Below, piece after piece: positions 15,611 through 24,132 of a stretch of DNA of 38,813 nucleotides. The DNA is from Cryobacterium sp. Y57 (lineage in GTDB: Bacteria; Actinomycetota; Actinomycetes; Actinomycetales; Microbacteriaceae): assembly GCF_002929505.1 (NCBI RefSeq), contig NZ_PJJL01000047.1, positions 1 through 38,813 of the forward strand, read 5' to 3'. Both the position numbers and the translations under genes were made by a program. The notes beneath the pieces are model-generated. The model saw only the letters and a list, made by a program, of their open reading frames with translations, made no database searches and was not told where the DNA came from. Position 1 is the first letter of the stretch; each line of letters starts with the position of its first letter.

Positions 15611-16162
15611 TCAGTCCCTGCGCGGGCCGTAGGTGAGCAGGGCGTTGCCATTACTCGTCATCACAGATGACTGAAGCGTCAGCCGAGTCACCGGGTCGGT
15701 CGGCTCGAACAAATGACGTCCCCCTCCTGCGACTACCGGGTGTGTCATAAGTGAGAGCGAGTCGAGCAGCCCGGCAAACAAGAGCTGCCGCACCAAAGAG
15801 ATACCGCCGATCAGGGAGATCTCACCGCCCTCTGTGCGCTTCAGGTCGGTCACGAATTCGGTGAGGTCGCCGGTGACCAGCGTTGAATTCTGCCAGGCCA
15901 GGTCGCCGGTCAGTGTGCGCGAGGCGACGAATTTTTGCACCGCATTGATGAATGCTCCGAACGGGTCATCGTTCTCGGTACCGGGCCAGTAGCCGGCCCA
16001 TTCCTCATAGCCGACTCGCCCGAGCAGAACCGTGTCGACGCGGCTCATCATGGCGGTCATTTCGACACCCAGCTCCTCGTCAAAGCTGTCGAACTGCCAG
16101 AGGTTCGGCGACTCGACCACGCCATCGAGAGACATGAATAGGCCGGCAGTCAGTTTTCGCAT
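15611..16162 (-). CDS. Dihydrofolate reductase family protein (RibD C-terminal-like)
   Basis: 183 residues of the RibD C-terminal/DHFR-like fold, typically NADPH-dependent reductases of unidentified substrate. Visible are the opening RKLTAGLFMSLDGVVESP, the DTVLLGRVGYEEWAGYWP segment, and a nucleotide-binding strand ISLIGGISLVRQLL followed by DSLSLMTHPVVAGGGRHLF. ATG 16162 is preceded by GGGAG at good spacing. It lies 37 nt downstream of the Ppx/GppA gene on the same strand, probably in the same transcript. This family does not replace folA. Confidence 0.88.
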   Translation of the reverse strand: MRKLTAGLFMSLDGVVESPNLWQFDSFDEELGVEMTAMMSRVDTVLLGRVGYEEWAGYWPGTENDDPFGAFINAVQKFVASRTLTGDLAWQNSTLVTGDLTEFVTDLKRTEGGEISLIGGISLVRQLLFAGLLDSLSLMTHPVVAGGGRHLFEPTDPVTRLTLQSSVMTSNGNALLTYGPRRD

Positions 16163-16199
16163 CAGAGTTCTCCCAAGGTCGGTCGAATGCTAGTACCAA

Positions 16200-17126
16200 T
16201 CAGCGCAGACGGTCGAGGTAGCGCAGAATAACGCCCTCGCGCAGTGCCCACGGCGACACCTCGAGTTCTGCAGCCCCGAACGCGGCCATCGCCGCGCTGA
16301 GCACAATGCCGCCGGCCACGATCTGAAAGGTGCGATCGGCGGTGATGCCGGGCAGCGCCGGGCGGGCTTCGGCGGGAATGCGGGCGAGACGCGGCACCCA
16401 GTCATCGAGTTCGGTACGGCTGAGGCGCAGCCGGTCAGCGGCTCCGACACCGTCCGAGGTCGACCCGGCCAAGCGGGCCAGCGACCGAATCGCTTTTGAC
16501 GACCCGACAATGTGGTGTGGTGCCGGCAGATGCGCGAACGCTCCGACGACATCGTGTAAAACGGATGCTGCGTGCTTGCGCAACGCAGTCACCTCGTTCG
16601 GCAGCGGAGGATCGTGATGCAGAAATCCGACGGTGCTGCGCCCGGCACCCAGCGGCAGGGACAGGGCGACCTCGGGAAACTCAGCTCCGCCGGCGGCGAT
16701 CTCCAGCGACCCGCCGCCGATGTCGAACAGAAGAATATTGCCGGCCGACCAGCCGTACCAGCGTCGCACGGCCAAAAAAGTTAGCCGGGCCTCGTCCTCA
16801 CCCGACAACACCTGCAGGGACACACCGGTTTCTTGTTCTACTTGGTCGAGCAGCTCTGGACCGTTGGTCGCCTCACGCAGCGCCGAGGTGGCGAACGGCA
16901 GCAGTTCGTCGATGTTGTGCTGCTGGGCAACATCCGCTGCATGCTGCACAGATTTTAGAACCGCAGCGACACCCTCATCGTTGATGGCACCCTCGGGCGT
17001 GATGTAGCGCATGAGGCGCAGCACGCTCTTATCGGCGGCCATCGGCACGGGCGGGGCCCCTTCGTGCGCGTCGACAACCAGCAGGTGGACGGTATTCGAA
17101 CCGACATCGAGGACTCCAAGGCGCAC
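16200..17126 (-). CDS. Ppx/GppA family exopolyphosphatase
   Basis: 308 residues of the ASKHA fold. The first phosphate loop is RLGVLDVGSNTVHLLVVD at the N-terminus and the second is LLFDIGGGSLEIAAG at about residues 125-140. GAGRSTVGFL and HHIVGSSKAIRSLARL follow. Family members degrade polyphosphate and/or hydrolyse the gamma-phosphate of pppGpp, linking them to stringent control. Many actinobacteria have a short (about 310-residue) form like this. The GTG at 17126 puts the glycine-rich loop at the usual place; an overlapping ATG is out of frame. The gene lies 26 nt after a large membrane protein on the same strand. Confidence 0.9.
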   Translation of the reverse strand: MRLGVLDVGSNTVHLLVVDAHEGAPPVPMAADKSVLRLMRYITPEGAINDEGVAAVLKSVQHAADVAQQHNIDELLPFATSALREATNGPELLDQVEQETGVSLQVLSGEDEARLTFLAVRRWYGWSAGNILLFDIGGGSLEIAAGGAEFPEVALSLPLGAGRSTVGFLHHDPPLPNEVTALRKHAASVLHDVVGAFAHLPAPHHIVGSSKAIRSLARLAGSTSDGVGAADRLRLSRTELDDWVPRLARIPAEARPALPGITADRTFQIVAGGIVLSAAMAAFGAAELEVSPWALREGVILRYLDRLR

Positions 17127-17152
17127 ATGTGTACGATACCGCCTGCAGCGAG

Positions 17153-19444
17153 CTAACGCTGTGTCGGGGCGACGAAGCGCTGCCAGACCCACGCGCTCGC
17201 GCACAGCGCTGCGAAGGTAGCGGCAGCGATCCAGAGTGTCATCCCGCTGCTGTCGTTCCCGAGCTGCTCAATCACGGGGGCGAGCGCCGCGAACAGCATG
17301 CCATAGGTGATGACGGTCAGACCTGCCCACAGCGGAGGCGACCAGGCCAGGATACGGCGACCGCTGGTGTGGCCGATCGGCACCAGAATCAGCACAGCTG
17401 AGCCGATGGCAGCGAGCACGATCGTGTTGATGGTCTCCGCGGCGAGCGACGTGGTGAAATCAGTGGCGCCAGGCATTAGCGACCCGAGGAACCAGGCGAG
17501 AACGGCGAAGGCTGTGAGCGCGCCCACCCGGACCGCGGCGAGCTGGCCGCGCTGCGCGCCCGTGGGCTGCGGGCCAGCCTGGCCCGAGGCATCCGTTGTG
17601 GCCGAGAGGGTGATACTGCCCAGCAGCCCGAACAATAGGGCGGGATGCACGTCGAACATTCGGGAGGCGATCGCGGCGGCCGCGATGATCAGCAGGTAAC
17701 GCGGCAAAAAAGTGGCTGTTGCGTTCTGGCGCAACACGCGCGAACTCCACCAGAGCGGAACCAGAATGGCCACCGCGTTGACCAGGACCAGCCCGATGAT
17801 CACGGCGACGAGCAGGCGCAGGTAGGCCGGCTGGTCGACAACGGGACCTGACAGCATGACAAAGGTCGCGGCGGCCAACAAAGCCGTGCCACCGCGCAGC
17901 CATCGGCTGGGGTTTATCGTCGGTGCGACCTCGAACTCTTCACGCACTCGGTTTCGTCCCGCTAATGACGGCAGCGCCCGAAGCGGTCGGCCGCCGCGGG
18001 TGCGAGAAATGGCGCCCGCGAGCATTCGAAGCGGCACCGCGATCAACAGCAGCGCGCCGACGGCGAGCAGTCCGGCCTGCAACCAGAGAAACGGAGAGTC
18101 GTTGCCGGTCGGACCGATGGCCGCAGCAAACCGGGTCGGGTCATTCCACTGGCCGGGGAAAACGGATGCCGTGTCACCATTGCGCTTCGGTTCCGCAGCT
18201 TCCGGGTCGGGCGCGTTGGTACCCGGCGCCGCGCTGGGCGAAGGCTGTGAAGGCTGTGAAGGCTGTGGAGGAGCTCCGGGCACGGCAACGGAACCGTCTG
18301 GTGGCGGCGAGGCCGCCGCGCCCGGTGTCGCCGCGCTCGGTGTCGGCGTGACCGGTGGCGTTGCCGGGGCTGACTCAGACGGCGTCGGGGCCGCTGTCGT
18401 CTCGGCGACGTAGCTGATCGACAGGGGAGCGCTGCCCGGACCGACGTTGCCGGCGTCATCTTTCTGCACGGCGATGACCGAGTAAGACCCGGCGGCCACG
18501 CCGCCAGCCGAGCAGGTCCACGTTCCGCCGGTCACGGGTGCAGAACACACCGAATAGGCGCCGGCGAACACCGTGACGGTGGCACCGGTTTCTCCGGTTC
18601 CGGAGTATTGGGTGCCGGCGACCAAAACCTGCGTTCCGGCGCTGGGAGCCGTGACGATCGGGGCATCCGGTGCGGCGATATCGAACACGATTGTCACCGG
18701 CGCGCTCGCGTTCGACGTTGACGGGCTGCTGAACGTTGAAATCTGGCTGGCGGTGACGTCCTGGCTGCCGTTCGTGAGCGTGCCGGAGAACAGGCAGGCC
18801 CAGGCACCGGAACCGTCGACCTGACTGGAGCAGGTGACATCATTTGGCAAGGATGCCGTCACGGTGGCCTGCGGGTGACCGGTCCCGCGCACCCAGCCGT
18901 TGGATTCCAACCCGGTCAGGCCGCCGAGCACCGTTGGGGCGCCGAGTACGGCGACGGCAATGTCGTCACTCAGGCTGGGAACACCGGTCACCACAACGCG
19001 CAGGGTGATGTTGGGGCCGTTCGGCAGGTAGACGTTGCCGCAGCTCCATGAGGTCGATGAGTCGTCGACGATGCACAGCGGGTCTCCGCCGCGCGGTGAC
19101 AGCAACTGAATCTCCTGGTCGGCAGCTTTCGACCCCGAAACAGTGGTGCGGTTACTGCTGATGAATTGCCCGATGCTCGGGGTCTCGATCCGAGGGATCG
19201 GCGCGGAGGTGGTCGTCGTGTTTGGGATCGGTTCCTCGGCGGCCGCGGGGGTCGCGTCGGGCGTCGTTTGCTGCCCGCTAGCTGGAGCTGGAGCCGTGGC
19301 CTCGTCGGCCTGCGCCGTCGAGGGTGCGGGTGTCGCCAGGGCCAGGCCGCAGGCGAGCAGGAGGGCGACGATGGCCGCGACGCTGCGGGACTGTCGCGGG
19401 CGCACCGTTTTGCCCCGGATTGCGATTCGAGCCGATTCGGACAC
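17153..19444 (-). CDS. Secreted Ig-like repeats fused to a polytopic membrane domain
   Basis: 763 residues. A basic N-terminus and hydrophobic helix with an AQA cleavage site form a signal peptide (a Leu-Leu-Ala-Cys in the helix could alternatively be a lipobox). A Thr/Pro/Ala linker follows, then three Ig-like repeats. Each carries a Cys-x(9-11)-Trp-x-Cys pattern (CIVDDSSTSWSC, CSSQVDGSGAWAC, CSAPVTGGTWTC). Next come a Pro/Ser-rich spacer with a Ser-Gln-Pro triplet repeat and about eight membrane helices in the last 280 residues. The start at GTG 19444 has AGGGGG upstream and a promoter at 19463-19491. It is divergent from the GH1 gene and lies upstream of the Ppx gene. A cell-surface role is likely; the specific function is unknown. 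Confidence 0.78.
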   Translation of the reverse strand: MSESARIAIRGKTVRPRQSRSVAAIVALLLACGLALATPAPSTAQADEATAPAPASGQQTTPDATPAAAEEPIPNTTTTSAPIPRIETPSIGQFISSNRTTVSGSKAADQEIQLLSPRGGDPLCIVDDSSTSWSCGNVYLPNGPNITLRVVVTGVPSLSDDIAVAVLGAPTVLGGLTGLESNGWVRGTGHPQATVTASLPNDVTCSSQVDGSGAWACLFSGTLTNGSQDVTASQISTFSSPSTSNASAPVTIVFDIAAPDAPIVTAPSAGTQVLVAGTQYSGTGETGATVTVFAGAYSVCSAPVTGGTWTCSAGGVAAGSYSVIAVQKDDAGNVGPGSAPLSISYVAETTAAPTPSESAPATPPVTPTPSAATPGAAASPPPDGSVAVPGAPPQPSQPSQPSPSAAPGTNAPDPEAAEPKRNGDTASVFPGQWNDPTRFAAAIGPTGNDSPFLWLQAGLLAVGALLLIAVPLRMLAGAISRTRGGRPLRALPSLAGRNRVREEFEVAPTINPSRWLRGGTALLAAATFVMLSGPVVDQPAYLRLLVAVIIGLVLVNAVAILVPLWWSSRVLRQNATATFLPRYLLIIAAAAIASRMFDVHPALLFGLLGSITLSATTDASGQAGPQPTGAQRGQLAAVRVGALTAFAVLAWFLGSLMPGATDFTTSLAAETINTIVLAAIGSAVLILVPIGHTSGRRILAWSPPLWAGLTVITYGMLFAALAPVIEQLGNDSSGMTLWIAAATFAALCASAWVWQRFVAPTQR
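18240..18266. repeat. 9-bp tandem repeat, three copies
   Basis: GAAGGCTGT is repeated at 18240-18248, 18249-18257 and 18258-18266, coding a Ser-Gln-Pro repeat in the Pro/Ser linker of the membrane protein. Copy number may vary between strains. Confidence 0.85.
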
Positions 19445-19462
19445 AACTAACCCCCTACCCCA

Positions 19463-19491
19463 ATTTGAGGGGCAGACGGTGAGAAAGTCAA
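19463..19491 (-). promoter_or_regulatory. Probable sigma-70 promoter of the Ig-like membrane protein gene
   Basis: Read on the minus strand: TTGACT (19491-19486), 17-bp spacer, TCAAAT (19468-19463). The start site would fall near 19456, leaving a very short leader that contains the AGGGGG ribosome site before GTG 19444. Confidence 0.5.
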
Positions 19492-19619
19492 CCTCTTCCG
19501 CCCGGATTACGGTAACAAACCGGAGGAACTCTTCGAGGCGTTTCCACCCGGCTCTAAACGTGACACCCTTTATACGAAGCGGATGCTCCGCATCACCCGC
19601 CGAAAAGAGTCTCGCCGCC

Positions 19620-21068
19620 ATGAATCCCACGCCTCGTACGCCGGCAGCACCATCGAATCGCGCTGTCGCTGCCCGCGATTGGGAGCACCGCGCTGCTGAG
19701 CTCGGTGATCGCCTGCCGACCGGGTTCGAGGTGGCCGTGGCGAGCTCAGCCTTTCAGATCGAGGGCGCTGCCCGTGATGGCGGTCGCGGTGACAGCGTCT
19801 GGGACGCCTTCAGCCAGGTTGCCGGGCGCATTCGCGACGGTTCGAACGCCTCCGTCTCGGCCGACCATGTGAAGAACTCCGCCGCTGACACCGCTCTGCT
19901 GCGCGAGCTCGGCGTCGATTGCTATGCGTTCTCTTTTGGCTGGACCCGGTTGCAGCCGGAGGGCCGTGGCGCCCTCAACCGAAACGGACTCGCGTTCTAT
20001 GACCGTTTGCTCGACGCGTTGCTGGCCGACGGCATCCGTTCGACCGCCACGCTCTCACACTGGGACCTGCCAGCAGCCCTGCGCGGCGGCTGGCTGAACC
20101 GCGACACCGCCGGTCGGTTCGCCGACTATGCCCACACGGTGGCGGAGGCGTTCGGCGACCGCATCGACGCCTGGGTGACCCTTGCTGAGCCGGCCACGGT
20201 CACCGTGAAGGGCTACGCGCTGGGCACCCACGCGCCCGGCCGTACCCTGCTCTTCGACGCGTTGCCGACGGCGCACCACCAGCTGGTCGGGCATGGACTC
20301 GCCGTGCAGGCCCTGCGCGCCGCCGATGTGCGCGGCCGTATCGGCCTGATCAACTCCCACACGCCGGTACAGTGCGCAACCGACCGCGACCAGGACCGCT
20401 CGTACGCCGCGCTCCACGATCTGCTGACCAACCGCCTGTTCGCCGACCCCGTGCTGCTCGGCCACTACCCTGACCCGCTTGAACCATTCGCGCTCGAACT
20501 ACGAACCCTGCTCGAGGCCGACCCCGACGACCTGCGCACGATCCACCAGCCGCTGGACTTCTACGGCGTGAGCTACACCGAGCCCGCCCGTGTTGCCGCC
20601 GGTCCGACGGTGCTGAAAGCGCCCGACGGCCAGTTGATTCCCACCACGTCGTGGCCGTTTCACCTTGAGCCGTTTCGAGAACACCCCACCACCTCGGCCG
20701 GTGCTGTCAACGCCCCGGAATACGTGGCCGTGGCGCTCGTCGAACTGGCTGAGCGTTACCCCGACCTCCCGCCGGTCTATCTCTCGTTGGCCGGCGGCGC
20801 CTTCGCTGACCATGCGGATGCCCGCCACAACGTGAACGACACAGCCCGCGTTGACTACCTGGCCGAGCACCTTCTGGCCGCCCTCGACGCCGCCGCGCCC
20901 ATCGACCTTGCCGGCATCACGTTCTGGTCACTGCTCGACGCGTTCGAGTGGGATTGCGGCTACACCCAGCCCACCGGCCTCGTGCACGTTGACTTCGTTA
21001 ACGACCCCCGCACGCGCACTCCCAAGCTGAGCTACCGCTGGCTGCAGCATGCCCTGGCCAATCGGTAG
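19620..21068 (+). CDS. Glycoside hydrolase family 1 homologue lacking the catalytic nucleophile
   Basis: 482 residues, the normal length for a GH1 beta-glucosidase. Conserved landmarks are AVASSAFQIEGAARDGGRG, SVWDAFSQVAG, LSHWDLPAAL and the C-terminal GITFWSLLDAFEWDCGY. The acid/base segment is TLAEP (Glu190) rather than Thr-Leu-Asn-Glu-Pro, so the neighbouring Asn is Ala. The nucleophile segment, normally Ile-Thr-Glu-Asn-Gly, is LSLAG, with Leu390 (codon 20787-20789) in place of Glu. The fold is probably intact, but retaining glycosidase activity is not expected. ATG 19620 is supported by family alignment; the ribosome site is weak. It is divergent from the Ig-like membrane protein. It could act as a sugar-binding protein or a modified enzyme. 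Confidence 0.85.
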   Translation: MNPTPRTPAAPSNRAVAARDWEHRAAELGDRLPTGFEVAVASSAFQIEGAARDGGRGDSVWDAFSQVAGRIRDGSNASVSADHVKNSAADTALLRELGVDCYAFSFGWTRLQPEGRGALNRNGLAFYDRLLDALLADGIRSTATLSHWDLPAALRGGWLNRDTAGRFADYAHTVAEAFGDRIDAWVTLAEPATVTVKGYALGTHAPGRTLLFDALPTAHHQLVGHGLAVQALRAADVRGRIGLINSHTPVQCATDRDQDRSYAALHDLLTNRLFADPVLLGHYPDPLEPFALELRTLLEADPDDLRTIHQPLDFYGVSYTEPARVAAGPTVLKAPDGQLIPTTSWPFHLEPFREHPTTSAGAVNAPEYVAVALVELAERYPDLPPVYLSLAGGAFADHADARHNVNDTARVDYLAEHLLAALDAAAPIDLAGITFWSLLDAFEWDCGYTQPTGLVHVDFVNDPRTRTPKLSYRWLQHALANR

Positions 21069-21073
21069 CTCAG

Positions 21074-21807
21074 CTACGGCGTGCGCCGCCGCAGCGTCAC
21101 CGAGCCGAACACCACGGCACCCGCGATCCAGGCGGCCATGATCAGCAACTCCCCGCCGATGTAGGAGGCGTCCTGCGAATCGGTCGCGACCGCCTGCAAT
21201 GCGTCGATCGCGTGGGACAGCGGCAGCCAGTCACTGATGTAGCGCAGCACCTCGGGTAGTTGGTCGCGCGGAAGAAAGATGCCGCCGAGCAGAATCTGCG
21301 AAAACACGAGCGCCGGCATGAAGTGCACGACCTGAAACTCCGTGCGCGCGAACGCGCTCGCGAGTAGGCCGAGCGTCGTGCCGAGTACCGCATCTGCTAC
21401 AGCGACGGCGAGCAACAGCCAGATCGATCCGCTGATCGTCAGCCCGCACACCCACACCGCGAACCCCACAGCGAGAGCCGATTGCGCCACCGCGAGCAGC
21501 CCGAAAGCGAGCGTGTAACCGAGAATGAGATCGCCCTTGCCGAGCGGCATCGACAGCAGGCGCTCGAGCGTGCCGGTGCGACGCTCACGCAGGTCGTGAT
21601 GCTCGTAACGAGAAACATCACGATAAACGGGAACAGCGCGATCATGCCCGGCCCGATCGTGGAGAACACGGGCGTGTCGGAGAAAATCCAGGCCAACAGC
21701 CCGATCAGAAGGCTCGGCACTACGAGCAACAGCACGATCGTGCGCGGGTCGTGTCGCACCTGGTTGAGCACCCGGCCGGCGGTCGCGAGGGTGCGTTGTG
21801 GGTTCAC
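21074..21807 (-). pseudogene. ABC-2 type transporter permease, frameshifted
   Basis: The first part (GTG 21807 to about 21594) encodes MNPQRTLATAGRVLNQVRHD and a membrane helix to MFLVTSITT. The remainder continues in another frame as LRERRTGTLERLLSMPLGKG and five more helices, ending in GSVTLRRRTP. One missing base at about 21592-21593 (GG where GGG is expected) accounts for the shift. The Arg-Thr-Gly-Thr-x-Glu-Arg-Leu motif is typical of drug/lipid ABC-2 exporters. The GTG start overlaps the original ATPase stop in a GTGA arrangement. The gene is broken unless the base is a sequencing error. Confidence 0.85.
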
Positions 21808-22556
21808 GAGGCGATCCCGTTGGTCGTGTCTTTGGGCGGATGCCGCGCGATCAGCGCTAGGAAGGCCCCCTCGGTATCGCTGGCTCCGGTTGAAACCGGC
21901 AACCCGGCGGGGGTGTCATCGGCCAGAATCTCACCGTCCCGCATGAGCAAAAGGCGGTCACAGCGGCTGGCTTAGTCCATCACGTGGCTGGATACGAGCA
22001 GGCTCGTTCCCGAGACGGCGAGCTGATGAAACAAGGTCCACAGTTCGACCCGCAACAGCGGGTCGAGGCCCACGGTCGGTTCGTCGAGCACGAGCAGGTC
22101 GGGGGAGCCGAGCAGAGCACCAGCCAACGACACCCGGCTGCGCTGCCCGCCGGACAGCGATCCCACCAGCTGCCGCGCCTGACTCGTGAGATCTGTCAGG
22201 GCCAGCACCCGGTCGACGTCGCTGCGCGGAGCGCCGAGAACAGCCCGATAATACTGCAGGTTCTGCCGCACGGTGAGGTCGTCATACACGCTGGCATCCT
22301 GCGTCACATAACCCACCCGGTGGCGCAGCGATGCCGATCCAGCCTCCCGGCCGAGCACCATCACGGTGCCGGACTGTACGACCTGCACGCCGACGATTGT
22401 TCTCAGGAGCGTGGTTTTGCCGCATCCGCTTGGGCCGAGCAGCCCCACCACGACTCCGCGGGGAATACTCACCGACAACCCGTGCAGCACCGGATGCTTG
22501 CCTCGTCGCACATGCAGATCGGTCGCGTCGACCGCGGGGGCGGACTTGTTCGCCAT
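21804..22556 (-). pseudogene. ABC transporter ATPase with a premature stop codon
   Basis: The nucleotide-binding domain of an ABC-2 exporter. Walker A (GPSGCGKTT), Q-loop region (GYVTQDASVYDDLTV), signature (LVGSLSGGQRSRVSLAGALL), Walker B (LLVLDEPTVGLDP) and H-loop (LVSSHVMD) are all present. Directly after VMD a TAA (21974-21972) replaces the expected Glu codon. The same frame then continues for 55 residues (ASRCDRLLLMRDGEILADDT onward) to a natural TGA that overlaps the permease start. A single G-to-T change (GAA to TAA) explains the lesion. The remaining 194-residue product keeps every catalytic motif but lacks the C-terminal helices. Start ATG 22556. Confidence 0.85.
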
Positions 22557-22680
22557 GACCGAACTCTTCGCCGTGGTACCCGCCCCGTCAAGTCCATAAT
22601 CGGTGATTTTGTTGCCACTCGAACACTCAGTGCGCGGCGATCTGCGTGACCAAAACTGATCTCGAACTAGTGTGGAATGC

Positions 22681-23172
22681 ATGATGCCAGTGCTGCCGAT
22701 CCTTGTGTCTGCCGCGGCGCCGGCATCCGCTGAAGCTGAGAGCGTGTCGCTTCGCTACTACGACGACATCGTGAGTCGTTACCACGGGCGACCTGCACTG
22801 CAGCAGGAAATTCTCGCCGCCCAGGCGGGGTACCCAAGCGACGACCTCGTTGCACCAACCGGGCTGCTGTTGCTCGCCCGCCAGGGGCACGCCGTGCTCG
22901 GCTGTGCCGGAATGCGCATTCGCCCTGGCGATATCGGCGAGGTGACCAGGGTCTTCGTCGAACCAACTGCCCGAGGTCAGGGGGTGGGCCGACTCCTCAT
23001 GCAGAATCTGGAAAGTGAATCTCGCGCGCTGGGGCTCACGGCACTGCGGTTGGATACGCGAACTGACCTCATCGAGGCGCGCAGCCTCTATGCCTCGGTC
23101 GGTTTCATCGAGGGTGAAGCGTACAACACCGACCCGTACGCGAATCACTGGTTCCGAAAAGAATTGCGTTGA
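22681..23172 (+). CDS. GNAT family N-acetyltransferase
   Basis: 163 residues. The GNAT core is visible as LLLLARQGHAVLGCAGMRIR, then EVTRVFVEPTARGQGVGRLLMQNLE (motif A with the Arg-Gly-Gln-Gly-Val-Gly acetyl-CoA loop at about residues 98-103), and ARSLYASVGFIEGEAYNTDP. The ending NHWFRKEL resembles small-molecule acetyltransferases of the MarR-associated type. The acceptor is unknown. The start may be ATG 22681 or 22684. It lies divergent from the broken ABC exporter and 4 nt before a decayed VOC gene. Confidence 0.87.
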   Translation: MMPVLPILVSAAAPASAEAESVSLRYYDDIVSRYHGRPALQQEILAAQAGYPSDDLVAPTGLLLLARQGHAVLGCAGMRIRPGDIGEVTRVFVEPTARGQGVGRLLMQNLESESRALGLTALRLDTRTDLIEARSLYASVGFIEGEAYNTDPYANHWFRKELR

Positions 23173-23176
23173 ATCT

Positions 23177-23484
23177 ATGATTATCGCGCGCAGCATACCG
23201 GAACCTGCCCTCGTGCCGGAGCTTCTCGTGACGTCGCTTGCGAAGAGTGTGGATTTCTGGTGCGGTCTCGGCGGTTTCGAGGTGCGATATGACCGTCCCG
23301 CCGATGGGTTTGCCTACATTGCGCGAGGCGCGGCCCATGTGATGATCGAGCAGCGGGGCGCGGGCCGAAACTGGCTTCCGGGGGCGCTGGAGAGTCTGGC
23401 GTCGCTCAATTTCTCGTGCAGGACCCGGATGGATACCTGATCCGTTTCCAGGCCTCCGTGGGCCGACGCTCGTCATCCCGGTAG
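23177..23484 (+). pseudogene. VOC (glyoxalase/bleomycin-resistance) protein with internal deletion
   Basis: The first part encodes PALVPELLVTSLAKSVDFWC, GFEVRYDRPADGFAYIARGAA and HVMIEQRGAGRNWLPGALE, a normal VOC half. At about 23391 the sequence jumps, in another frame, to GVAQFLVQDPDGYLIRFQAS and a stop at 23482-23484. This is the usual C-terminal strand with the metal-region Asp-Pro-Asp-Gly-Tyr. Some 35-40 residues, including the second Trp-Tyr segment, are missing. As read, the frame ends early in an unrelated tail. Probably inactive. Confidence 0.78.
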
Positions 23485-23547
23485 ACTGCCGGGCGCTTTG
23501 ATCACAGGTGGGAGCGGGAACCCAGCCACCTGCAGTAGCTTCGGTGC

Positions 23548-24132
23548 ATGACCGAGCAGCAGCCCTATCAAGTCGTGAAGAGTTACGATGATGTCGAGTT
23601 GCGCCGATACCCAGCGCATCTGGTGGCGGAGGTCATTACCGATGGCCCGTTTGAAGACGCTGGTAATCGTGCCTTCCGATATTTGTTCGCGTACATCACC
23701 GGGGCCAACCGCTCGCTCCAGAAAGTCGCCATGACGGCGCCGGTGGTGCAAACTGATGCCGCAGAAAAGATAGCGATGACCGCGCCAGTGCTGCAGGAGA
23801 GTGTGGAAGATTCCTCTGGCGCAGCAGCCGGTGAACGATTCCGGGTCGCTTTCGTGCTTCCCAAAGGCCTGACGGCCCAAACAGCGCCGGAACCCACGGA
23901 CCCCGCCGTGCACCTGCGCACGGTACCCGCGAGCCTGGCCGGTGTACTTCGCTTCAGCGGACGCTGGAGTCAGACTCGTTATGAACAGCATCTTGACCAG
24001 TTAAGCGGGGCGCTCGCCGCCGCCGGTTTCAGCGCCTTGGGCTCACCGAGATTCGCACGATTCGATCCGCCGTTCAAGCCATCGTTCCTGCGCCGCAACG
24101 AGATTTTACTCGACGTCGAAGAGCCCGGCTGA
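23548..24132 (+). CDS. SOUL heme-binding family protein
   Basis: 194 residues of the SOUL/HBP fold. The family features are YQVVKSYDDVELRRYPAHLV at the N-terminus, NRAFRYLFAYITGANRS, two AMTAPV motifs (KVAMTAPVVQT and KIAMTAPVLQE), and a late LSGALAAAGF followed by FDPPFKPSFLRRNEILL. Eukaryotic members bind heme or hydrophobic ligands; bacterial ones are uncharacterised. No His consistently serves as heme ligand, so heme binding is not assured. The start at ATG 23548 fits the family. Single gene, cytoplasmic. Confidence 0.92.
   Translation: MTEQQPYQVVKSYDDVELRRYPAHLVAEVITDGPFEDAGNRAFRYLFAYITGANRSLQKVAMTAPVVQTDAAEKIAMTAPVLQESVEDSSGAAAGERFRVAFVLPKGLTAQTAPEPTDPAVHLRTVPASLAGVLRFSGRWSQTRYEQHLDQLSGALAAAGFSALGSPRFARFDPPFKPSFLRRNEILLDVEEPG

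Noticed and set aside
21972..21974. The in-frame TAA in the ABC ATPase as a recoded codon
   Set aside because: TAA is not used for selenocysteine or pyrrolysine and no recoding structure is evident; the downstream permease is also broken, so mutation is simpler.
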